Shown: positions 18,004 to 26,053 of the stretch, piece after piece
Numbering within the stretch: the first letter of the stretch is position 1
How the letters are laid out: every line of letters begins with the position of its first letter
DNA from: Verrucomicrobiia bacterium DG1235
Lineage (GTDB): Bacteria > Verrucomicrobiota > Verrucomicrobiia > Opitutales > Opitutaceae
Assembly (NCBI GenBank): GCA_000155695.1
Contig: DS990592.1
Location: 3,147,973-3,211,972 of the forward strand
DNA: 64,000 nucleotides
Direction of reading: 5' to 3'
Program-made: the position numbers and the translations under genes
Notes under the pieces: generated by a model
Seen by the model: only the letters and a program-made list of their open reading frames with translations
Databases searched by the model: none
Told to the model about the DNA's origin: nothing

Positions 18004-19147
18004 CTAATCCTCGATCTGGATCTCCTTGTTGCGCGAACGCGGCGAACCTGCCCTCAACCAACCGGAAACGAATCGGTCGATATCCCCATCCATCACCGCT
18101 TGAATATTGCCAGTCTCCACGCCCGTGCGTAGGTCCTTCACCATCTGATACGGCTGAAAAACGTAGCTGCGGATCTGATTGCCCCAGCCGATCTCGCCCT
18201 TCTCGCCGTACATCTTCTCCATCGCGCTGCGCTTCTCGTCCTCCATGCGCTCGTAGAGTCGGGCCTTCAACATCTTCATCGCGGCCGATCGGTTCTTGTG
18301 CTGCGAACGATCACTCTGACAAGCCGCCACGATCCCCGTCGGAATATGAGTCAACCTCACCGCCGAGTCCGTCTTATTAACATGCTGCCCACCCTTGCCG
18401 CTGGAACGATAAGTGTCCTCGCGCAAATCCTTGGCCTCGATTTCGATCTCGATGTCGTCCTCGATCTCAGCCACCACGTCGACCGCGCAAAACGACGTAT
18501 GCCGACGCTTCTGAGAGTCAAACGGACTAATGCGCACCAGACGATGTACCCCACGCTCCGCATTCGCGTAGCCAAACGCATTCTCGCCCACGATCCGCAG
18601 CGTCACCTTATCCAGACCTGCCTCTTCGCCGGGCAACATATCAACCACCTCGACCTTGAACCCCCGACGCTCCGCCCAACGCGAATACATCCGGTAAAGC
18701 AACTCAGCCCAGTCGCAACTCTCCGTGCCGCCAGCTCCTGCATTCACGCTCAGCAAGGCATTGCAGCGGTCATGCGGCTTGTTCAAGTAACACTGGATCT
18801 CCAGCTCGTCGAGCTCCTCCTTCAAAGCGACCGCCGCAGCCTGCAGCTCCTCCGCTTCGTCCGAAAGCTCGTCGACGCCCTCCTCATTCAAAAGCTCCTC
18901 CATCGCCCGCGCATCGTCGAGCTTAGCCATGAAGGCCGTCATTCCATTAACCACCCCCTTCGCCAAATTGGCTTGAGCGATCACAGCCTGAGCCGCCTTC
19001 TGATCATTCCAAAACCCTTCAGCGCTCATCTGTGCCTCAAGCTCGCCTATCTCCGTCTTCTTCTTATCGACGTCAAAGATACCTCCATAGGTATCCGGCT
19101 CGCTTTTCAATCTGGTCGTGAAGATCCTTCGTCTCTGGCTTGATCAT
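18004..19147 (-). CDS. prfB: Peptide chain release factor 2, with programmed +1 frameshift
   Basis: Releases nascent protein at UGA and UAA codons. The coding sequence is in two frames. Codons 1-24 run from ATG 19147-19145 ([20 protein letters not shown], then WRYL) to a UGA at 19075-19073; the main frame begins with GAC at 19074-19072 (DVDKKKTEI) and continues 356 residues to 18004. Total about 380 residues. The main frame carries the SPF anticodon-like tripeptide ([10 protein letters not shown]) and the catalytic GGQ ([11 protein letters not shown]). A naive reading in one frame would start at a TTG (19110) and lose the true N-terminus. Confidence 0.95.
19072..19084 (-). promoter_or_regulatory. 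RF2 autoregulatory +1 frameshift site
   Basis: On the coding strand the sequence reads AGG TAT CTT TGA C, matching the canonical bacterial prfB slippery site (a Shine-Dalgarno-like AGG three bases before CTT TGA C). When RF2 is scarce, slow UGA reading lets the ribosome slip forward one base and make full-length RF2. Confidence 0.95.
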
Positions 19148-19208
19148 AAGCCAACCACATTACCCAAGCCCCAATTCCCAAATCAAGCACCCTTTATCAA
19201 CCTAGCCG

Positions 19209-19295
19209 CTTCCAAATTCCAAATTCACCACTCACTACTCACCACTCACACCTCACCACTCGCGCCACTCACTACTCACTACTCACCACTTACCC
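19209..19295 (+). repeat. Heptamer (ACTCACC/ACTCACT) tract upstream of the RibD-C gene
   Basis: Degenerate 7-base units of the type ACTCACT/ACTCACC run almost unbroken from 19224 to 19292, preceded by a TCCAAAT/TCCAAAT pair. It ends 9 bases before the ATG at 19302, so it forms the leader of that gene. No ribosome-binding site is present. Confidence 0.8.
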
Positions 19296-19301
19296 CCTCC
19301 C

Positions 19302-19826
19302 ATGCTCACCCTCATCGCCGCCCAAACCCTCGACGGATTCATCGCCCGCCAAAACCAACCGGGCACCGACTTCTGCAGCGACGCCGACGCCGCCTTCCTC
19401 CGCTCCGCCCTCAAAGACTTCGACTCCCTCGTCATGGGCCGCAAAACCTACGATACGCTCCGCGACCGCATCCAAAACTCGGATACCACCCGCTACCTCC
19501 GCAAAATAGTCACCCGCGACCCCGCATCCCATGCGGCCGACACCAAGCCCGACCTCGTCGAATTCACCTCCGCCCCACCCGATGAAATCCTGGCCGAGCT
19601 CGCCAAACGCGGCCGAAACAAAACCGCCCTGCTCGGCGGCGGCGAAATCTATACCCGCTTCCTCTCCGCCGGTCTCGTCGACGAGCTCTGGATCACCATC
19701 GAGCCCCTCCTCTTCGGAGCCGGAACTCCCCTGCTAAGCCAGCCCCTCGAACTCCAGTTCAAGCTCCACTCCAGCGCCCCCCTCGGAAAAAACGCCCTCC
19801 TCCTAAAGTACCTGCCCCAAAAGTAA
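19302..19826 (+). CDS. RibD C-terminal/DHFR-like reductase
   Basis: 174 residues with the dihydrofolate-reductase-like fold of RibD_C: N-terminal MLTLIAAQTLDGFIAR, the LVMGRKTYDTL motif (as in DHFR MGRKTWES), KIVTRDP, and the C-terminal GGGEIYTRFLSAGLVDELWITIEPLLFGAGTPLL. Stand-alone members reduce pterin- or riboflavin-precursor-like substrates, but the substrate here is unknown. No deaminase domain is attached, so it is not a full RibD. Its leader is a heptamer repeat tract. Confidence 0.85.
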   Translation: MLTLIAAQTLDGFIARQNQPGTDFCSDADAAFLRSALKDFDSLVMGRKTYDTLRDRIQNSDTTRYLRKIVTRDPASHAADTKPDLVEFTSAPPDEILAELAKRGRNKTALLGGGEIYTRFLSAGLVDELWITIEPLLFGAGTPLLSQPLELQFKLHSSAPLGKNALLLKYLPQK

Positions 19827-19869
19827 CGGAGCAAGCGAGCCACCCCGTCCAGCTCCCTTCAGCGACCCA

Positions 19870-20364
19870 CTACTCGTCGCTCAAATTGTTCCTGTGAAAC
19901 TCGTCCGCGAACATCCGCAGCAGACGATCCATCACCTCCGTAATCGCCTCCGGCCGATTCGCCACCCCCATCATCTTACGCTCCCAAGTCGGCAAAGACA
20001 TCGTCACCACCCGATCCTTCGGCCGCTCCAGCTTCGCCATCTCCCTCAGCTCCAGCTTCACCACGTACAAATGGCTCGGTCCCTGAGCGTGGGCGATATC
20101 GATCGAAACCTCCAGATACGGCTGCCCCGGCATCACGTCCAACTCCATCGCCGACAAAAGCCGCACGTCAAACTCCTCCAGCGTAGCCAAAGCATGCGAC
20201 TCCACCTCCTCGTAATTCAGCTCGAAAACCTCCGACTGCACATTCAACGGACGGAGCTCCAACCCCACCCCCTGCAGATTCGTCAACACGCTATCCATGT
20301 AGTCCGAAGCCGCGCAAAAAACCGGGCCAAATACAACCACTGCCAAAATAGGAAAGAATCTCAT
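19870..20364 (-). CDS. Small secreted protein, unknown function
   Basis: 164 residues with a signal peptide (about 1-19, hydrophobic core then CAAS; the Cys could mark a lipoprotein site, but the lipobox VFCAAS is imperfect). The mature part alternates beta-like segments (YLEVSIDIAHAQGPSHLYVVKLEL) and a C-terminal helical stretch. No family is recognised. Convergent with the RibD-C gene and divergent from the helicase gene; about 150 bases to the latter should hold both promoters. Confidence 0.65.
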   Translation of the reverse strand: MRFFPILAVVVFGPVFCAASDYMDSVLTNLQGVGLELRPLNVQSEVFELNYEEVESHALATLEEFDVRLLSAMELDVMPGQPYLEVSIDIAHAQGPSHLYVVKLELREMAKLERPKDRVVTMSLPTWERKMMGVANRPEAITEVMDRLLRMFADEFHRNNLSDE

Positions 20365-20516
20365 AACAAGTAACTTAATCGACGAGACCCCAACCTAGCT
20401 AAAATTATCCCCAAAGCAGCAAAAAACATCCGCACAAAAAACCTCCCGTCCGCCTCTATGATTTTCTGTGGCATTCCCGGGCAAATTCTCCTTCTTCCCA
20501 ATCACCGCCCAACCGC

Positions 20517-23066
20517 ATGCAAATCGACGCCCCCAACCGCCAAGTCACGCTCAGCGTAGGAGAATTCGCATCCTTCACGCCCTACGCTACCCCCGGCTTC
20601 GGCGGCGTCACCGCCATCTGGCGCGCCCAGCTCGGCACCGAGTGGCACCAACGCATCCAAAAAGAATCCGCCGACGCCGGCGAAGGCATGCAAGACGAAG
20701 TCCCCATCACCGGAGCACTCCCCTGGCGCAACTGGACCCTCCAACTCACCGGCCGCATCGACCAGCTCAAAACCACCCAACACCCAGAAACCAACACCCA
20801 GAAACCAAGCGACTCTGCCGCTTTCCACCTACGCGAAATCAAAACCCTCTCCGAACCCCTCCCCCTCGACCGCCACTCCCTCCTCGACCGCTACCCAAGC
20901 TACCCCCTCCAGCTCCTCGCCTACCGCGAACTCCTCCTCCACAACAGTAACCAGCCCAAACCAAATCCCCCTCACCCCTCATCCTTAAACCTTCACAATT
21001 CACAATTCACCCTCGACCTCCTCCTCGTCGAAATCGGCTCCGGCCTCACCCAAACCCTATCCCTCGACCCCAGCTACGATCCCCTCCTCGTCGACCAGCT
21101 AGACACCCTCGTCGACTACCTCGAAGCCCAACAAGAGCGCCTCGCCCGCCTCCGCTCCCTCACCGTCCGTCCCGCCTACGCCGTACCCCGCCCCGGCCAG
21201 GAACATATCCAAGACGATCTCGACCAAGCCTTCGCCCACTCGAAAATCACTCTCCTCGAAGCCCCCACCGGCTACGGAAAAACCGGCGTCGCCTGGGAAT
21301 ACGCCGCCCGCCGCCTCGCCGCCGGCCAATGCGACCGCGTCCTCTACCTCACCTCCAAGTCCACCGGTCAAACCGAAGCCCTCACCCGCCTCCGCGACCT
21401 GCTCGACAATTCCCAATCACCACCCGCCTCGGAGCTTCACTCCTCACCACTCACTCCTCACTCCTCCACCGCGGCCACCTTCTGGCACATCCGCAACAAG
21501 CAAGAGCACTGCATCCACAGCGAATTCCGCTGCTCCCGCCAAACCTGCCCCTACCTCGCCGACCTCCACGAAAAATGGAAACGCGCCGGACTCCAGCGCC
21601 TCTACCTCCTCGCCCACGAAGAGCTCGACCTCGACACCCTCCGCTCCGAAGGCCGCTCCACCGGCATCTGCCCCTACGAAATCATGCGCGCCGGCCTCGC
21701 CCAACGCGACATCTGGATCGGCGACTACAACTACCTCTTCTCCCCCGCCTCCGCCCGCCTCCTCGCAGACCAAGCCAATTTCGACCCCGCCCGCACCTTC
21801 CTCATCATCGACGAAGCCCACAACCTCCCCTCCCGCGTCGCCTCCTCCTACACCTACGAATTCAATATCCACTCCGCCTACGCCGCCATCGACGACCTAG
21901 CAGCCAACAAAGCCCCCGCCCCCCTCCGCGCCCAACTCAAAACCCTCGCCAACCTCCTCCAAGACACCCCCACCACAAACTCGAGAAATCACCACTCACC
22001 ACTCACTACTCACCACTCTTTAGACTTCCGCCACGCCCTTGCCAAAATCTCCGAGCAACTCACCAGCGAGCCGCTCCCCTACGAAGAGCTCCAGCCCGAC
22101 ACCCTCGAGCTCCTCTTCCAAATCGCCTCCGCCCACTCCGGCCAAAGCCGCGACGAGCTCCGCCACCAGCTCTGGTCCCCCGCCCCCGGCACCCTCCGCC
22201 TCGAGTGCATCGACGCCTCCAAACTCATCGCGTCACAACTATCCCAATACAACGGATCCCTCTTCCTCTCCGCCACCCTCACCCCCCTCGACGCCTACCT
22301 CTCCGAAATCGGCCTCTCCGACTCCCAAATCCTCACCAAAGACACAGTTGCCTCCATTCCTAATTCCAATCCCAAGATTCAGCACTCACTACTCACTACT
22401 CACCACTTATCCCCCCCCGCCCCATGGCGCGACACCGCCTACGACGTCGCCATCGACCTCCGCGTCGATACTCGTTTCAAAACCCGTAGTATCCACCTCC
22501 CCACTACGGCCGCCACCATCGCCGCAGCAGCCGAATCCTCCGGCCCCGCCATCGCCTTCTTCCCCAGCTACGCCTACGCCCAGCAAGCCTACGAAGTCCT
22601 CCAATATCATCACCCCCTTATCCGGGCCGCACTTCAGCCCCGCTCCGGCGGCACCCTAGCCGACCGCGCAGTCTACCTCGAAGAAACCCTCGCCTTCCAC
22701 GACGTCCTCATCCTCATCCTCGGCTCCTCCTACGCCGAAGGCGTCGACAGCCTCGGCGGAAAAGCCGGCACCGCCATTATCGTCTCACCCGCCCTCCCCG
22801 AGATGAACTTTATCCAGGAAGCCAAACGCAGCTACCACGACGACCAAGGCAACAACGGCTTCGAACGCGCCTACCTCCAGCCCGGCATCCAAAAAGTCAA
22901 TCAAGCCCTCGGCCGCCTAGTGCGTTCCCCAGAGCACAAAGTCAAAGCCCTCCTCCACTGCCAACGCTTCGCGGACCCCAAAACCAAACGCCTCCTAGAT
23001 CCCCTGTATCAGTCCAAAAACTACATCCACACCCCCGAAGACCTAAACGCCTGGCTCGCCAAATAA
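20517..23066 (+). CDS. RecB-type nuclease fused to XPD/DinG-type helicase
   Basis: 849 residues. The N-terminal domain has PD-(D/E)xK RecB-like residues: Asp82 (GRIDQLK), Glu107 and Lys109 (REIKT), Gln132 and Tyr136 (PLQLLAY). The helicase follows: Walker A EAPTGYGKT from residue 248, four cysteines for an iron-sulfur cluster (332, 339, 344, 385), DEAH at 432-435 (LIIDEAHNLP), and motif VI NQALGRLVRSP near 795. Likely a 5'-3' DNA helicase-nuclease for repair. Five low-complexity inserts made of 7-base repeats are read in frame (near residues 87-97, 160-166, 307-317, 491-501, 622-631), giving peptides like HHSPLTTHHS. They seem to sit in surface loops, since the core motifs are intact. Confidence 0.85.
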   Translation: MQIDAPNRQVTLSVGEFASFTPYATPGFGGVTAIWRAQLGTEWHQRIQKESADAGEGMQDEVPITGALPWRNWTLQLTGRIDQLKTTQHPETNTQKPSDSAAFHLREIKTLSEPLPLDRHSLLDRYPSYPLQLLAYRELLLHNSNQPKPNPPHPSSLNLHNSQFTLDLLLVEIGSGLTQTLSLDPSYDPLLVDQLDTLVDYLEAQQERLARLRSLTVRPAYAVPRPGQEHIQDDLDQAFAHSKITLLEAPTGYGKTGVAWEYAARRLAAGQCDRVLYLTSKSTGQTEALTRLRDLLDNSQSPPASELHSSPLTPHSSTAATFWHIRNKQEHCIHSEFRCSRQTCPYLADLHEKWKRAGLQRLYLLAHEELDLDTLRSEGRSTGICPYEIMRAGLAQRDIWIGDYNYLFSPASARLLADQANFDPARTFLIIDEAHNLPSRVASSYTYEFNIHSAYAAIDDLAANKAPAPLRAQLKTLANLLQDTPTTNSRNHHSPLTTHHSLDFRHALAKISEQLTSEPLPYEELQPDTLELLFQIASAHSGQSRDELRHQLWSPAPGTLRLECIDASKLIASQLSQYNGSLFLSATLTPLDAYLSEIGLSDSQILTKDTVASIPNSNPKIQHSLLTTHHLSPPAPWRDTAYDVAIDLRVDTRFKTRSIHLPTTAATIAAAAESSGPAIAFFPSYAYAQQAYEVLQYHHPLIRAALQPRSGGTLADRAVYLEETLAFHDVLILILGSSYAEGVDSLGGKAGTAIIVSPALPEMNFIQEAKRSYHDDQGNNGFERAYLQPGIQKVNQALGRLVRSPEHKVKALLHCQRFADPKTKRLLDPLYQSKNYIHTPEDLNAWLAK
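20777..20804 (+). repeat. In-gene tandem 14-mer (two 7-base units twice)
   Basis: CCAACACCCAGAAA occurs twice in direct succession inside the nuclease domain, between Asp82 and Glu107, encoding NTQK-type residues. No frameshift results because the 28-base block is embedded in a longer insert that keeps frame. Confidence 0.75.
21436..21468 (+). repeat. In-gene heptamer tract 1 of the helicase
   Basis: TCACTCC / TCACCAC / TCACTCC / TCACTCC units inside the helicase ORF, read as SSPLTPHSS. The unit is of the same family as the intergenic tracts at 19224-19292 and 31323-31353. Confidence 0.75.
21989..22018 (+). repeat. In-gene heptamer tract 2 of the helicase
   Basis: TCACCAC TCACCAC TCACTAC TCACCAC T inside the helicase ORF, read as HHSPLTTHHS. 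It is a near-perfect run of four heptamers. Confidence 0.85.
22366..22410 (+). repeat. In-gene heptamer tract 3 of the helicase
   Basis: AATTCCAATCCCAAGATT followed by CACTCACTACTCACTACTCACCACT, read as HSLLTTHHLS. The compound layout (AATTCC-type then CACTCAC-type) is the same as at 19209-19295. Confidence 0.8.
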
Positions 23067-23334
23067 AAACCCCGTCTACCCCATACCAATAGATCCCGAC
23101 ACCGACGGAAATTGCATAGCGCGATTAATAATCGAACTTGGAGAACAAGGGAAACGGCAAGGCAGCCACTCTAGATTCAGAAATTCCTCAACGAATTCCA
23201 AACAGAGGAAACACTCTTCACCCTCCTAGCCGGAATAACACTGCATGAAGGGTTTTCTCCAACCCGAATGACCGACAAAGACGGCAAAATAGTATTGCGG
23301 CTTTTCCTCAGTCCCCTGCTTACGAAGCAACTTC
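23067..23334. other. Gene-free AT-richer stretch
   Basis: 268 bases between the helicase and the PycTM-like gene. A 30-codon ATG frame at 23268-23360 overlaps the 3' end of the next gene and has no support. No nucleotide-cyclase sequence or other partner gene was found here. Confidence 0.4.
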
Positions 23335-23835
23335 TTAAAACAGCGAATAGCCAAGCATAATGATCAACATAATTATGCTAATGCCAAATCCTTGAATCGA
23401 TCGCTTCACGCAAATAAACTTTTGATCAATAATTATGCTCTCGGCCTGGATCTGCTGACTCAGTTTATCGCAAAGCTCATCTTCGGTCTCACAAACGCTC
23501 ATCAACTTTTTCGAAAACTGATGACGATTCCCAAATTCTCGGGCAGCATCTCGAAAGTAAAACACGTTCTTATCGAACTCTAAATCCAGCTGAGGTTTAA
23601 AACACTTAAAGCAATAATATACCGATATCAGCACCGCCACGATCCATACTGAGGACAAAACGATGAGTATTAAGTCGTTTTGGATAATAGGCCGAATATA
23701 GTCTATACGATCTGCGAACAGACCCAAAATCAGACTATGAAACGAAAAGACCACCCCTGATTTCAACTCGGAAGCCCGAATTAGTTTCTCCAACCGTTCC
23801 AGCTGTTCCCAATAATTATTAGAGTCTTGAGCCAT
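23335..23835 (-). CDS. PycTM-like membrane effector (Pycsar effector family), orphan
   Basis: 166 residues with the layout of PycTM/DUF5706: a short N-terminal helix (WEQLERLEKLIRASELKSGV) running into a first hydrophobic segment (about 29-42), a long second membrane segment (about 50-76), a cytoplasmic middle with VFYFRDAA, then ELCDKLSQQIQAESIIIDQKF and VKRSI, and a final membrane helix to the C-terminus. In Pycsar, such proteins respond to cCMP or cUMP made by an adjacent cyclase during phage infection and disrupt the membrane. No cyclase gene is adjacent on either side. Codon use is clearly A/T-richer than neighbours, suggesting acquisition. The assignment is from pattern, not search. Confidence 0.62.
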   Translation of the reverse strand: MAQDSNNYWEQLERLEKLIRASELKSGVVFSFHSLILGLFADRIDYIRPIIQNDLILIVLSSVWIVAVLISVYYCFKCFKPQLDLEFDKNVFYFRDAAREFGNRHQFSKKLMSVCETEDELCDKLSQQIQAESIIIDQKFICVKRSIQGFGISIIMLIIMLGYSLF

Positions 23836-24039
23836 ATACTATTTTGCCAAAGTTAAACCTCGCCGCCCTCCCTATACAAACGCCCTCGCAAGCCCGCTGT
23901 TCGAAAACTCCGCTACAACACGTTTCTTTACAGAAATTGCTACAGGAACGCTTCCATGCATTCGCGCTCCTGCTCAAGGTGGATCCAAGTCTCGTATGAA
24001 AGAAACGCCCTGAACCATCAAGACCAAAAAGAAAAGCAA

Positions 24040-24098
24040 GCTCTACAACTCTAAATGCCGTACTATAGCTTCGACAACTGTAGAGCCAAAACTACAGT
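24040..24098 (+). promoter_or_regulatory. Leader with two mutually exclusive hairpins upstream of the VIT gene
   Basis: GCTCTACA (24040-24047) pairs with TGTAGAGC (24079-24086). ACTGTAG (24077-24083) pairs with CTACAGT (24092-24098). The arms overlap at 24079-24083, so only one hairpin can form. The second ends six bases before the VIT start codon and could block ribosome entry. ACTGTAG-N8-CTACAGT could instead be a protein operator. Confidence 0.5.
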
Positions 24099-24104
24099 CC
24101 GGCT

Positions 24105-24800
24105 ATGAACGTACCCCACGCGGAAAAACACCGCATCCATCGCTCTGGCTGGTTGCGAGCCGCCGTGCTCGGCGCCAATGACGGCATCGTTTCCACCGCG
24201 AGCCTGATCGTCGGAGTCGCGGCAGCAGGCGCTGAAAAATCCAATATCATCCTCGCCGGAGCCGCGGGACTCGTAGCAGGCGCCATGTCCATGGCGGCAG
24301 GAGAATACGTCTCCGTCAAGTCTCAGGAAGACACCGAAGCCGCCGACCTCAAAATCGAAAAGCAAGCCCTCCTAGACCATTGGGATGAAGAAGTCGAAGA
24401 GCTCGCCGCAATCTACCGAAGCCGCGGACTAAACGACGAGCTAGCAACAGAAGTCGCCGACCAACTCATGAAACACAACCCTCTCGAAGCCCACGCGCGT
24501 GACGAGATCGGCATCACCTCAGAGCTCAGCGCCCAACCCCTCCAAGCCGCGTTTTGGTCAGCGCTCGCATTCTCCGTCGGAGCCGCCGCACCCCTCCTCA
24601 GCGTATCATTCACGCCGCCCGGAGCCCTACTTTGGGTCGTTCCCGTCATCGCCCTTCTCCTCCTAGGATGCCTCGGCGCAGCAGCTGCTCGCGTCGGCGG
24701 GGCGCCCCCTCTTCGTGGCTCCATGCGCGTTTGCTTCTGGGGAATGTTGGCAATGGGACTCACCGCAACAGTGGGAAAGATCTTCGGCATCGCCCTTTAG
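24105..24800 (+). CDS. VIT1/CCC1-family iron/manganese transporter
   Basis: 231 residues, inner membrane. N-terminal HRSGWLRAAVLGANDGIVSTASL is the family signature (first helix with GANDGIVS), followed by AGAAGLVAGAMSMAAGEYVSVKSQ, a cytoplasmic Glu-rich helical metal-binding domain (about 85-140), and three further helices. CCC1/VIT proteins move Fe2+ or Mn2+ out of the cytoplasm in exchange for protons. The 5' leader carries an inverted repeat right before the start, so metal-dependent control is plausible. Single-gene unit. Confidence 0.92.
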   Translation: MNVPHAEKHRIHRSGWLRAAVLGANDGIVSTASLIVGVAAAGAEKSNIILAGAAGLVAGAMSMAAGEYVSVKSQEDTEAADLKIEKQALLDHWDEEVEELAAIYRSRGLNDELATEVADQLMKHNPLEAHARDEIGITSELSAQPLQAAFWSALAFSVGAAAPLLSVSFTPPGALLWVVPVIALLLLGCLGAAAARVGGAPPLRGSMRVCFWGMLAMGLTATVGKIFGIAL

Positions 24801-24865
24801 AAGCTTTTCAAATCGGGGATTCGCACCCACTGTCCCATGCAAAATCGACTCCCCGATAAGCGAAA

Positions 24866-25486
24866 ATGCCTGAAGAATCCCATACCCGCTTCAACGTAAT
24901 CGGTTCCAGCGGCAGCGGCAAATCCACCTTTTCACGCCGCCTCGCCAGACAGCTCGATATCCCCTACGTCGAACTCGACGCTATCTACTGGGGCCCGGAC
25001 TGGACCGAGCCAGACGACCAAACCTACTTCCAAAATCTGGATACAGCACTTTCCGGCGACTCATGGGTGCTCGACGGAAACTACTCCCGCACCACCCACA
25101 TCAAATGGAAACGCGTGCAATCCGTCATCTGGCTCGACCTCTCTTTTACCCGTGCCCTCTACCAAAGCCTCAAACGGACCATACATCGAGCGTGGACCCA
25201 AAAAGAGCTCTGGCCCGGAACCAACAACCGAGAGTCCTTTCGCAAAAGCTTCCTTAGCCGAGACTCCATCATCCTCTGGGCCATCACTAGTCACGCCCCT
25301 CTTCGAAAACGATACCTGAAAACCATCAACGACCCCGCCCACGCTCACATAGACTTCATCCGACTCCGCTCCCACCAAGAGGTCGAAGCCTACCTCTCAT
25401 CGCTCAAACAAATCGCATGCACATCCGCCCCTACCAAGCCACAGATCACGACTCCCTCATCCAACTCTGGAAAGACTGCGAACTGA
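24866..25486 (+). CDS. P-loop kinase-like protein (adenylate-kinase/FlaR-type)
   Basis: 206 residues. Walker A GSSGSGKSTFSRRLA near residues 13-27, then PYVELDAIYWGPDWTEPD and WVLDGNYSR, the pattern of the DNA-topology-modulation/FlaR-like subgroup of adenylate-kinase-like P-loop proteins; VIWLDLSF is Walker-B-like. Substrate unknown. The last ~23 codons overlap the next gene by 70 bases and look like a low-complexity tail, so the true domain ends near residue 180; a slightly different ancestral stop may have been lost. It starts the accessory run of GNAT and cupin genes. Confidence 0.72.
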   Translation: MPEESHTRFNVIGSSGSGKSTFSRRLARQLDIPYVELDAIYWGPDWTEPDDQTYFQNLDTALSGDSWVLDGNYSRTTHIKWKRVQSVIWLDLSFTRALYQSLKRTIHRAWTQKELWPGTNNRESFRKSFLSRDSIILWAITSHAPLRKRYLKTINDPAHAHIDFIRLRSHQEVEAYLSSLKQIACTSAPTKPQITTPSSNSGKTAN

Positions 25487-25854
25487 CAGTGCCGCACAAC
25501 AACCCAGATCGCGACATCCAGCGAAAGCTCGCTGTCACACCCGATTGGCTCCTCGTCGGTTTTCTCGAAAGCCAGCTCATCGCGTCCTGCATGATTGGAT
25601 ACGACGGACACCGCGGCTGGATCAACTACCTCGCCGTCGCCCCAGCCCACCAACGAAAAGGCTACGCCCACCAAATCATGACCCACGCCGAGTCTCTCCT
25701 CAAAGCCGCCGGCTGCCCCAAGCTCAACCTCCAAATTCGCTCCAACAACCAACAAGTCATCGCCTTCTACCAAAAGCTCGGCTACACCGCAGACCCCGTC
25801 ACCAGTTTGGGCAAACGCCTCATCCCCGACAACGAGCCACCACCAAAAAACTAA
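25417..25854 (+). CDS. GNAT-family N-acetyltransferase (YpeA-like)
   Basis: 145 residues. Acetyl-CoA-binding motif A: INYLAVAPAHQRKGYAHQIM (Q-R-x-G-Y/x-A), and motif B ending FYQKLGYTADPV. N-terminal MHIRPYQATDHDSLIQLW is YpeA-like. Overlaps the upstream P-loop gene by 70 bases in another frame, so the two are probably translationally linked. Substrate unknown; possibly a small molecule or protein N-terminus. Confidence 0.88.
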   Translation: MHIRPYQATDHDSLIQLWKDCELTVPHNNPDRDIQRKLAVTPDWLLVGFLESQLIASCMIGYDGHRGWINYLAVAPAHQRKGYAHQIMTHAESLLKAAGCPKLNLQIRSNNQQVIAFYQKLGYTADPVTSLGKRLIPDNEPPPKN

Positions 25855-26053
25855 AACAATTCCATCTCCCTCGCCATCATCGTCCAATCTCTCCACTCAA
25901 AAGCCTAGTCCAACAATATCCAAAAAACCTGTTCGCCAACCGCGACCCTTTTTCCACGCAGCAGAATCCCAATTAAAAACCAAGCACACCCTTCCCCTCA
26001 TTCCACCCGCCTGCCCTTGCCCTGAATCAAAAAAACAACTACACCCCTTTTTC

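Noticed and set aside
19209-19295. CRISPR array
   Set aside because: The repeats are only seven bases long and run without spacers; no cas genes are near. The PaaX-like protein has a Cas2-like fold but is a transcription regulator.
23268-23360. Small plus-strand ORF before the PycTM-like gene
   Set aside because: It overlaps the 3' end of that gene, has no ribosome-binding site and no recognisable pattern.
24040-24104. yybP-ykoY manganese riboswitch
   Set aside because: The conserved loops of that class are absent; only two short overlapping hairpins are seen.
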